Positions 50,483 to 57,996 of a stretch of 64,000 nt of DNA are shown piece after piece (the first letter of the stretch is position 1; each line of letters begins with the position of its first letter). The DNA lies in the NCBI RefSeq assembly GCF_051846915.1, contig NZ_JBPYCR010000001.1:1-64000 (forward strand), given 5' to 3'. The notes below the pieces were generated by a model. The model ran no database searches and had not been told where the DNA came from. It saw nothing but the letters and a program-made list of their open reading frames with translations. The DNA is from JBPYCR01 sp051846915 (lineage in GTDB: Bacteria > Bacillota > Bacilli > Bacillales > Amphibacillaceae). Both the position numbers and the translations under genes were made by a program.

Positions 50483-51666
50483 TGAATTTTAATTTTTCAG
50501 AGGAACAGAATATGTTAAGACAAACTGTAAGAAGTTTTGTTGACAAAGAGATCATGCCCCACATTGCTCAATGGGATCGTGAAGGAAGTTTTGACCCAGC
50601 AATCACTCAAAAACTTGCCGAACTTGGCTTAATGGGAGTTTGTATTCCGGAAGAATATGGTGGAAGTGGAATGGATTACAATTCACTTGCCATTGTTTGT
50701 GAAGAACTGGAACGCGGCGACACCGCATTTCGTACGGCCGTTTCCGTGCACACAGGATTAAACAGTATGTCGCTTCTGCAATGGGCGAATGAAGAGCAAA
50801 AACAAAAATACCTTGTCCCGCAGGCAAAAGGGGAAAAAATTGGTGCATTTGGTTTAACTGAACCAGGGGCAGGTTCCGATGTAGTTGCTCTCCAATCATC
50901 TGCTGTGAAAGAGGGAGACTATTACATTTTAAATGGACAAAAAACGTGGATTTCTTTATGCGATACCGCAGACCATTTTTTAGTCTTTGCCTATACCGAT
51001 AAAGCCAAAAAACATAAAGGAATATCCGCTTTTATCGTTGAAAGAACGTGGGAAGGCTTTTCATCCAAAGCTACAAAAGGAAAACTTGGTATCCGTGCAG
51101 GAAATACAGGTGAGATATTTTTTGAAAATGTTAAAGTCCCTAAAGAAAACTTACTCGGTGAAGAAGGAGAAGGATTTAAAATTGCAATGGGGTCACTGGA
51201 TAACGGAAGATTTACAGTTGCTGCCGGTGCGGTAGGTCAAATTATGGCCTGTCTAGAAGCAAGCGTTGATTATTGTAATGAGCGTGAGACTTTCGGTAAA
51301 CCAATTGGTCAGCATCAACTTGTCCAACAGATGATCGCCAACATGGAAGCGGGCATGCAAATGAGCCGTTTGCTTGTATATCGTGCAGGGGAATTAAAAA
51401 ATGAAGGAAAACGAAATACGAGGGAAACTTCGCTAGCGAAATGGCAAGCGTGCGATTTTGCCAATAAAGCAGCTGATGATGCTGTCCAAATTCACGGTGC
51501 GTATGGGTTTTCTGATGAATATCCGGTTGAACGATTTTTACGAAATTCAAAAGCACCGGTAATTTATGAAGGAACTCGCGAGATTCATACAATTATGCAA
51601 GCGGAATATGTGTTAGGTTATCGGAAGGATAAACCACTCGATAAAATGCTTCCGGCTTGGAAATAA
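50482..51666 (+). CDS. glutaryl-CoA dehydrogenase (acyl-CoA dehydrogenase family)
   Basis: A 394-residue FAD enzyme that oxidises and decarboxylates glutaryl-CoA to crotonyl-CoA. The catalytic base is E363 in IYEGTREI. R84 in FRTAVSV aligns with the Arg that is diagnostic of glutaryl-CoA dehydrogenases (R94 in the human enzyme). FGLTEPGAGSD and GQKTWIS are FAD/substrate contacts. The ATG overlaps the upstream stop by 1 bp (TGATG) with GAGGAG upstream. It ends at a strong terminator. Confidence 0.88.
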   Translation: MNFNFSEEQNMLRQTVRSFVDKEIMPHIAQWDREGSFDPAITQKLAELGLMGVCIPEEYGGSGMDYNSLAIVCEELERGDTAFRTAVSVHTGLNSMSLLQWANEEQKQKYLVPQAKGEKIGAFGLTEPGAGSDVVALQSSAVKEGDYYILNGQKTWISLCDTADHFLVFAYTDKAKKHKGISAFIVERTWEGFSSKATKGKLGIRAGNTGEIFFENVKVPKENLLGEEGEGFKIAMGSLDNGRFTVAAGAVGQIMACLEASVDYCNERETFGKPIGQHQLVQQMIANMEAGMQMSRLLVYRAGELKNEGKRNTRETSLAKWQACDFANKAADDAVQIHGAYGFSDEYPVERFLRNSKAPVIYEGTREIHTIMQAEYVLGYRKDKPLDKMLPAWK

Positions 51667-51674
51667 TAAAATAA

Positions 51675-51735
51675 ATAGCCGTACACATTGATAGATGGCA
51701 AGTTACAAGTTTATCAACGTGTGCGGCTAATTTTC
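51675..51735 (+). terminator. terminator after glutaryl-CoA dehydrogenase
   Basis: TAGCCG-t-ACAC-a-TTGATA pairs with TATCAA-c-GTGT-g-CGGCTA. Long stem, T-rich on the right. Confidence 0.85.
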
Positions 51736-51767
51736 ATTTCAAACAATTGTTTACGTTTTTTTTAATG

Positions 51768-52085
51768 TTATTCTTGCGCGCTATAATACGCTTCATATTG
51801 TTTATATAAATCTTTTAATGCTGATTCTATTGCACTTCCTGCTTTACCTAAATAATGCTTACGTACTTCTTTCACAGGCTTATCGATTCCATCTTGTAAA
51901 CTATAACCTTTCAGCAAATGCTCAACAAACTCTCTACCGTGCATTGTCGCCAACGTACAGCTTGTTGAGACGATAACACCGTATTTTTTATCAATTTCCG
52001 CTGTGATCGTTAATGTTTCATAAATGCTTTTCGCCGCCATTCCGGATGGAAGCCTAGCATGACCGGCAATAAAGACCGTATTCAT
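51768..52085 (-). CDS. DUF3870 family protein
   Basis: A 105-residue protein of unknown function. GHARLPSGMAAKSIYETLTI and the compact alpha/beta layout (STSCTLATMHGREFVEHLLKGYSL) match the DUF3870 family. GGAGTTGAT precedes the ATG. It is the last gene of a minus-strand unit with the IclR regulator (37-bp gap), lysine dehydrogenase and aldehyde dehydrogenase, so a link to lysine catabolism or CoA metabolism is likely but unproven. Confidence 0.8.
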   Translation of the reverse strand: MNTVFIAGHARLPSGMAAKSIYETLTITAEIDKKYGVIVSTSCTLATMHGREFVEHLLKGYSLQDGIDKPVKEVRKHYLGKAGSAIESALKDLYKQYEAYYSAQE

Positions 52086-52121
52086 TGTATCAACTCCAAT
52101 GGTTTAAATTCATCCGTAAAT

Positions 52122-52895
52122 TTACTGAACATGATTGCTTAAATAACCTAGTTTTCCAGAAATCATACTCGCTGTTTTATGCGTTTCCTTTTTAATTTCT
52201 CTCAATCTTTCACCTTCAAAATAACTGGATAAACCGCTAACAGCAAGTGAAGCAATGACCTCTCCCTGATAGTCAAATACCGGATAGGAAATACCGGTTG
52301 TATCTGCATCTTGCTCTCCTTCACTATAGGCATAACCATTTGACCGTATTAGATCCAGTTCTTTCAAAATCGTTTTTTTATGAACTTTTCGGTTATTGGC
52401 GAATGTGTACAGATCCTCTTTTAAGACTTCTTCCTGTTGCTTTTTCGGTAAATGAGCAAGCAACATTTTTGGCCCTGACCCAATATAAAGCGGGGAGGTT
52501 TTCCCTATTCTTGTATTTAATCGCAGCGTTCGTGTACTGTCCACCTTTTCAATATAAATTGCTTTATGCTGATTAACAATAACTAAATGTATTGCCTCAT
52601 TTATTAATTTAGACAACTCTTCCATCATAGGCCGCGCTACTTCTCTTAACTCGAGCCGCTCAGAGACAAGCTGACCCAATTCCAGCAATCGCAAGCCTAA
52701 TCCATAACGGCTATCATGGACAGATTCTTTTGTTTTGTATATAAAGCCACCTTTTTCAAGTGTCGTCAGCAAACGATATGCCGTCGGTTTAGGAATATCA
52801 GCTTTAATAGATATATCCTGTAACGTTAGTTCTCTTTGTTCTTCTTTTGTAAATAGCTCCAGCAACTGGAGTGCCTTCGTAACGCTTTGGTTCAT
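52122..52895 (-). CDS. IclR family transcriptional regulator
   Basis: A 257-residue regulator. The N-terminal winged helix contains LTLQDISIKADIPKPTAYRL (about 24-43), and the C-terminal effector domain is typical (SPLYIGSGPKMLLAHLP, DTTGISYPVFDYQGEVIASL). AAGGAG precedes the ATG. Within the lysine catabolic unit it is the likely controller; the candidate site is the TTTCAT/ATGAAA cluster at 56092-56117. Confidence 0.9.
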   Translation of the reverse strand: MNQSVTKALQLLELFTKEEQRELTLQDISIKADIPKPTAYRLLTTLEKGGFIYKTKESVHDSRYGLGLRLLELGQLVSERLELREVARPMMEELSKLINEAIHLVIVNQHKAIYIEKVDSTRTLRLNTRIGKTSPLYIGSGPKMLLAHLPKKQQEEVLKEDLYTFANNRKVHKKTILKELDLIRSNGYAYSEGEQDADTTGISYPVFDYQGEVIASLAVSGLSSYFEGERLREIKKETHKTASMISGKLGYLSNHVQ

Positions 52896-52987
52896 GAAAT
52901 AACTCCTTGTATTAACAACTATTTATCTCGGCTGACTCACAAGGTAATATGCAGCGTTATGCTACCTGCACCATTTCTGTGAATTAT

Positions 52988-54163
52988 CTAAGACTCAGGC
53001 TGCGAGTTAAGTTTTCTGTTTTGTACTGTTTGAATCATTACACCCCTTTGTTTCATTTCCTGAATATAGGAAGCACCGGGAACGATCTGCTCCGGAGGGT
53101 ATACTCCTCGCTTGTTAATTGTTCCATTTCCAATCATCTGGGCGACAACGGAGATTGTATTCGCCGTAGCTCGAGCCATTGCTGTAACATTATTCGTTCG
53201 ATCTTTATGAGTGATCATTTCAAATTCATAAGTTGTAGGTGTATGTTCTTTTTTACCGGAAACTATTACGCGTAATAAGACGGCATCATCTTTATCTTTA
53301 AGATCAACAATTGGATCAAGTACTTTTAGCAATACTTCACGTGGATTAACTTTTTGACCGTTTAATTTAATTTCATAATCTTTATTTGTTAAATTTAAGT
53401 CAACGAGCAATTTAAATTTTTCTGCATGCCCGGGATAACGGATCGTCTTATATTCGAGTGTATGCAAATCTGGATAAGATAGAGATAGCGTAGAGGTACC
53501 TCCGGATGTATGAAATGCTTCTAATGGTCCAAACTTTTCAAAATAAATTCGTTCTACCTCTGATAAGGAAGGTATTTCTTGTTTGACCCCATTCCGAACA
53601 ATAAGCGATGAGTCTGTGTAATGATCAAATACACCTTCCATGGAAAAAACATGATTATATTCAAGTGGCGGCTCCGGTTTTAACGGGATCCCTCCAACAT
53701 ATAACTTGATAGAATCGAGTTGATCGAGCTTACTTTCACCATAACCGGACAATATATTAATCATGCCGGGAGCTACTCCAAGATCAGGAATAATCGTCAC
53801 ATTCGCTGCTTTCGCTTCTTCCTTCAATTGTAATACTTTGTCTGTCATATGTCCGATATGTCCACCCAAGTCAATGGAGTGAACACCTGTTTTAATTGCT
53901 GTTTTTGCAACAATTTCATTAAATGAATAAAACAATGCATTAATGATGACATCGAATCTCCCCATAAAATCTGACAGCGCTTGTTCATCGCTTGCATTGA
54001 CCGTGTAAGGAATCAATTTATCCGATTGCAGTTGATCACATACATTTTTGGCTCGCTCATAATCAATATCTGCCAAGCCAACAGTTGAAACCCCTTCACT
54101 CCATACTAAATCTCTAGCCGCTTCTTTTCCCATCAATCCCGAGCCCAATACACCTACTTTCAT
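52988..54163 (-). CDS. L-lysine 6-dehydrogenase (saccharopine dehydrogenase fold)
   Basis: A 391-residue NAD-dependent enzyme. The Rossmann start is VGVLGSGLMGKEAARDL, followed by FDVIINALFYSFNEIVAKTA, GGHIGHMTDKVL, IIPDLGVAPGMINILSG and, in the second domain, FHTSGGTSTLSLSYP. This layout matches Geobacillus-type lysine 6-dehydrogenase, which converts lysine to allysine/piperideine-6-carboxylate. AGAAGGAGAGG precedes the ATG. It follows the aldehyde dehydrogenase by about 90 bp. Confidence 0.85.
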   Translation of the reverse strand: MKVGVLGSGLMGKEAARDLVWSEGVSTVGLADIDYERAKNVCDQLQSDKLIPYTVNASDEQALSDFMGRFDVIINALFYSFNEIVAKTAIKTGVHSIDLGGHIGHMTDKVLQLKEEAKAANVTIIPDLGVAPGMINILSGYGESKLDQLDSIKLYVGGIPLKPEPPLEYNHVFSMEGVFDHYTDSSLIVRNGVKQEIPSLSEVERIYFEKFGPLEAFHTSGGTSTLSLSYPDLHTLEYKTIRYPGHAEKFKLLVDLNLTNKDYEIKLNGQKVNPREVLLKVLDPIVDLKDKDDAVLLRVIVSGKKEHTPTTYEFEMITHKDRTNNVTAMARATANTISVVAQMIGNGTINKRGVYPPEQIVPGASYIQEMKQRGVMIQTVQNRKLNSQPES

Positions 54164-54254
54164 ACTATCCTCTCCTTCTAGTTATATATGTTTCTATCAT
54201 GTTCATGCATTTGCTATTATCCTTTCTATCGTCTACATTTTTATCGGTAAATCC

Positions 54255-55754
54255 TTATTCCACATCGATTTGTGCTCGTTGTAGTTTCCCGCTGTAATCC
54301 ACATATACTGCCTTCCATTCTGTAAATACATCAAGTGCTTGCACACCCGAGTCACGATGCCCATTTCCTGTTCCTTTGGATCCGCCAAACGGCAGATGAA
54401 TTTCCGCTCCAGTCGTACCGGCATTTACATAAACAATTCCTGTATCCAAATCACGTTGTGCTTTAAAAACTTGGTTAACATCTTTTGTAAAGATGGAGCT
54501 AGATAGCCCATATTTCACACCATTATTCGCTTTAATAGCTTCATCAAAGCTACTCACAGGAATCAGAGATACAACCGGGCCGAAAATTTCTTCTTGCGCA
54601 ATGCGCATATCAACCGTTGTGTCAGTAAAAAGCGTCGGAGCAAAGTAATTTCCTTTTGAAAACTTCCCGTCCGTCAGTTCATGTCCACCGGCAAGCATTT
54701 TTGCTCCCTCATTTTTCCCAATTTCAATGTACTTTTTAATTTTATCCATTCCTGCATCGTTAATAATCGGACCAACTTTTACGGTCTCATCCATTCCGTT
54801 TCCGATCGTTAATTGCTTCATTTCTTTTAATAACCGTTGTTCAAGTTCTTCTTTTACCTTTTCATGAACAATAACCCTGCTGCAGGCAGTACATCTTTGT
54901 CCGCTCGTTCCAAATGCACTCCATAAAATTCCTTCCACTGCAAGATTTAAATCAGCATCATCCATCACGATTACGGCATTTTTTCCACCCATTTCCAAGG
55001 AAACCTTTTTCAACTGCCGCCCGCATTCTCCAGCAATATGACTCCCCGTCTCATTGGATCCGGTAAATGAAATGACGCGAATATCATCATGATGAACCAT
55101 CGCATCCCCGACCGAAGAACCAGTTCCAAACACAACGTTAACGACTCCTTTTGGTAATCCTGCTTCTTCATAAATTTTCGCCAATTCGTAAGCCATAATC
55201 GGTGTTTCAGTAGCTGGTTTCCACACGACGGCATTTCCTGCTACAATTGCCGGGAAAGACTTCCATGTTGCAATAGCAATCGGAAAATTCCATGGTGTAA
55301 TAATACCAACAACACCAATGGGAGCACGAACGCTCATGGCAAATTTATCTTTCAATTCAGCAGGTGTTGTTTGCCCGAAAAGACGTCGCCCTTCCCCAGC
55401 CATGTAAAACGCCATATCTATTCCTTCTTGCACTTCACCACGTGCTTCTTCCAATACTTTTCCATTTTCTAAGGTTAATAGTTTAGAAAGATGCTCCTTT
55501 CGACCTTTCATAATATTCCCAACTTGGTAAAGTACTTCTGCACGTTGTGGAGCTGGTACAAGTGACCATTCTTTTTGTGCTGCTTTTGCAGCCTCTACTG
55601 CATCGTTGATATTTCTTTCCGATGATAATGGTACCTTAACTACCTCTTCACCTGTCGCCGGATTAATGACAGCTGTCGTTTCGTCAACTTCTTTCCATTC
55701 CCCATTAATATAATTTTTCAATGTTTTTACATCCAATAATGTTTCTGTCATCAT
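54255..55754 (-). CDS. aldehyde dehydrogenase, probable alpha-aminoadipate semialdehyde dehydrogenase
   Basis: A 499-residue NAD(P)-dependent enzyme. PWNFP (154-158), GSNETG, the general base E254 in LEMGGKN and nucleophile C288 in GQRCTACSR are all present. Next to lysine dehydrogenase it is expected to oxidise allysine to alpha-aminoadipate; the general ALDH fold does not prove this. Two adjacent ATGs (55754, 55751) follow AGGAGG; both are possible. It lies about 370 bp below a promoter with a decayed gene in between. Confidence 0.87.
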   Translation of the reverse strand: MMTETLLDVKTLKNYINGEWKEVDETTAVINPATGEEVVKVPLSSERNINDAVEAAKAAQKEWSLVPAPQRAEVLYQVGNIMKGRKEHLSKLLTLENGKVLEEARGEVQEGIDMAFYMAGEGRRLFGQTTPAELKDKFAMSVRAPIGVVGIITPWNFPIAIATWKSFPAIVAGNAVVWKPATETPIMAYELAKIYEEAGLPKGVVNVVFGTGSSVGDAMVHHDDIRVISFTGSNETGSHIAGECGRQLKKVSLEMGGKNAVIVMDDADLNLAVEGILWSAFGTSGQRCTACSRVIVHEKVKEELEQRLLKEMKQLTIGNGMDETVKVGPIINDAGMDKIKKYIEIGKNEGAKMLAGGHELTDGKFSKGNYFAPTLFTDTTVDMRIAQEEIFGPVVSLIPVSSFDEAIKANNGVKYGLSSSIFTKDVNQVFKAQRDLDTGIVYVNAGTTGAEIHLPFGGSKGTGNGHRDSGVQALDVFTEWKAVYVDYSGKLQRAQIDVE

Positions 55755-55798
55755 TTTTTCCTCCTAAATTTAGATATATTATTCGGGTACAAGTTAGT

Positions 55799-56005
55799 TC
55801 AATTGCCCAATTTTTCCTCATTCGCTCGGCATCTTTCAATTACTTCAGCTCCCCATTTCGATATCGGTTGGATGAATTGATCCAAATCCACTTATTGAGA
55901 ACGCTTTCATCGTGAAACTTGCTATGTGCTTGATAAAACCGAATGTGCTAGGTCTAGAGCACTTATGCCAAGATCGATGACAGCCACTACTTCTTTTTGA
56001 AACAT
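55799..56005 (-). pseudogene. decayed small gene at the head of the lysine unit
   Basis: The ATG at 56005 follows AAAGGTGAAAGAAG, a good ribosome site, and opens MFQKEVVAVIDLGISALDLA. The same frame continues for 69 codons to a stop 45 bp before the ALDH start and ends ISKWGAEVIERCRANEEKLG, which looks protein-like, but it is broken by TAG, TGA and TAA. The family is not recognised. It is probably a former first gene of the operon. Confidence 0.45.
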
Positions 56006-56091
56006 CTTCTTTCACCTTTGAAGCTCCGCCAACAAATATACGGGCATCTTATTCACCTTTTGAGAGACGAAAGCAATTTGCAAGCCTATGA

Positions 56092-56150
56092 TTTCATTTA
56101 ATGAAACGTCATTTCATATCTATAATATATAGTGTATAGGAAAATTTCAA
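56092..56150 (-). promoter_or_regulatory. promoter and operator-like repeats of the lysine unit
   Basis: The minus strand has TTGAAA (56145-56150) and TATTAT (56122-56127) with a 17-bp spacer. Just downstream are TTTCAT-tta-ATGAAA-cgtca-TTTCAT (56092-56117), overlapping inverted repeats suited to a dimeric repressor such as the IclR protein of the operon. Confidence 0.65.
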
Positions 56151-56313
56151 AATATTCAATTGTATTTTTTAAGTGTATTTTAAACGGGAACCGAGAATGT
56201 ATTAATTTTCTCAGTATAGATAGAAGGTTAATAACGTTTGGTCCAGAGCTGTTTTAACTCTTTTTTTACATTAAATACGGTCAGGATGCCACCAAAATCT
56301 AGATAATAACGAT

Positions 56314-56359
56314 AGTAAGCTTAAAGACACCAAGCTGCACGAGGCCCTTTAAGCTTACT
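56314..56359. repeat. 13-bp perfect inverted repeat
   Basis: AGTAAGCTTAAAG pairs with CTTTAAGCTTACT across a 20-nt loop. No T run follows. The surrounding stretch (56151-56444) holds no gene. It resembles the CTTAAGC arms of the dispersed elements but is separate from them. Confidence 0.6.
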
Positions 56360-56444
56360 GTGGAGTATTAAATCATGCACAGGGGAATTGACTGATTGGA
56401 GTATTATTACAAGTTAGAGGATGTATTTTGGTCCAATTGATAGT

Positions 56445-56828
56445 TTAGCCCATTCCCATTGTGTTTTTAATCCGATATAAATCCTGCTTTTGAACCCAAA
56501 GTTCATCGCGGAACATTTCCGTGTTCAATTTTATTTGTTCTTTCAGATTACCAAATTCTTTTGCATCGGAGATTTTCATTCCTTCAATTTCCGCTTTCAA
56601 ATGTTCCTGACCTGAACGAAGCGCCGTTAGTAATTGACCATGTTCTTTTAGCGTGGATTCATGATTATCATGTTTGCGGGAATGTTCGTCTAATATTTCG
56701 GAGTGTCTGCTTAATATTTGTGTGTGCTCGTCTAGCTTTTTTGAATGATTGTCTAATATTTGTGAATGCTCACCTTGTGTGTCCATAATCTGTTCCAGCA
56801 TACCGATAATTTTTTCTTCCATTTGCAT
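56445..56828 (-). CDS. hypothetical coiled-coil protein with heptad His repeats
   Basis: A 127-residue protein of unknown function. Residues ~18-70 repeat a seven-residue pattern, H-(S/T)-x-x-L-D-x or similar (HSQILDN, HSKKLDE, HTQILSR, HSEILDE, HSRKHDN, HESTLKE, HGQLLTA), which gives a parallel coiled coil with His at one face. The remaining part is charged helix. GGAGGTGATATAG precedes the ATG at 56828. Monocistronic. Confidence 0.8.
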   Translation of the reverse strand: MQMEEKIIGMLEQIMDTQGEHSQILDNHSKKLDEHTQILSRHSEILDEHSRKHDNHESTLKEHGQLLTALRSGQEHLKAEIEGMKISDAKEFGNLKEQIKLNTEMFRDELWVQKQDLYRIKNTMGMG

Positions 56829-56898
56829 CTATATCACCTCCTTCTATTAAAAATAGTATAGCATAAAAACGCTGAAGAAAATATGAGACTTTCTGATT

Positions 56899-57831
56899 TT
56901 ACTGATTTCCCTCATCTGATTTAGGTTTATAGTTTACTGCCATAACACCAAGTACTACTAGAAGTAATGCGGCGATAATAAATATGGTAAACCGCTCTCC
57001 GGGAATAAAAATAACCGATAAAACGGCACCTGATAAAGGTGTAACAAACTGATATATACTAATTTCTCCCGCCTTATTATATTTCAACAAAGAAAACCAA
57101 AGCGCAAATGCAACAATAGACAAAAAGGACGAATAAATCAATAACCCCCAACCAATTGGGGTAAAGGTCATTGCATCCTGCCCCATAAGTGGATAACCTA
57201 CAAGCAACATTAATGCTCCACCAATCGTTAACTGCCAACCGGTCAAAGCAAAAGGGTGTATACCAACAGCAAGTTCCTTAGCCATAATGGTACCGATCGC
57301 TCCTGTTAAAGTCGATAAAATAATAAAACCTTCACCTGTAAACTGAAAACTGAATTCAAACTCTTGCCCCCAATTAGCAAATACAATCCCTGTGAATCCG
57401 GCGATTAGGCCGATCGTTTTTTGCCAATTCATCCGATCATTAACGTAAAAATAATGCGCTAAAATTACGGTGAAAAAGGTTAAACCTGACACTAATATTG
57501 CACCTTGCATGCCTGACGTTTTTGATAGTCCGTTATAAAGAAAGAAATACTGTAAGCCGGTTTGAACAATTCCAAAAATAACTAATACCGGAACCTGTTT
57601 TTTTGTCACAAATAAAGCTTTTCTATTTATAAATATCATACCGAAGACTAATATAATCCCAGCCAAAAAGAACCGCATTCCTGCAAACACAATCTTGGCC
57701 ATCGTATCATCAGCCGCCATTTGCAACTCGATATAACTGACCTTTAACACCGGAAATGCGCTCCCCCATAATATGGAACAAAAAACAGCAATGATTGCAA
57801 CTATCCACTTTTTTGTTAAGAACCTATCCAT
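56899..57831 (-). CDS. DMT superfamily (EamA) transporter
   Basis: A 310-residue protein with ten predicted helices in two EamA repeats: WGSAFPVLKVSYIEL near the N-terminus and QFVTPLSGAVLSVIFIPGER in the second repeat. Exports metabolites in related proteins; substrate unknown. The ATG at 57831 follows GGGAGATGACAAGA; upstream ATGs lack a site. A 115-bp gap separates it from the ABC-F gene. Confidence 0.85.
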   Translation of the reverse strand: MDRFLTKKWIVAIIAVFCSILWGSAFPVLKVSYIELQMAADDTMAKIVFAGMRFFLAGIILVFGMIFINRKALFVTKKQVPVLVIFGIVQTGLQYFFLYNGLSKTSGMQGAILVSGLTFFTVILAHYFYVNDRMNWQKTIGLIAGFTGIVFANWGQEFEFSFQFTGEGFIILSTLTGAIGTIMAKELAVGIHPFALTGWQLTIGGALMLLVGYPLMGQDAMTFTPIGWGLLIYSSFLSIVAFALWFSLLKYNKAGEISIYQFVTPLSGAVLSVIFIPGERFTIFIIAALLLVVLGVMAVNYKPKSDEGNQ

Positions 57832-57996
57832 TCTTGTCATCTCCCACGGGTGTATGAACCTGCAACACATTGCATCAATCATGTATCAAAATTTATTTAA
57901 GTACCTATAGCAGTCTAATAGATTTATGCTTAAGAAAAACATTATTGTTTCCGTCGTGCAAATGAGAAGCTCCCATCTCAAGCATTGCCGAGTAGT

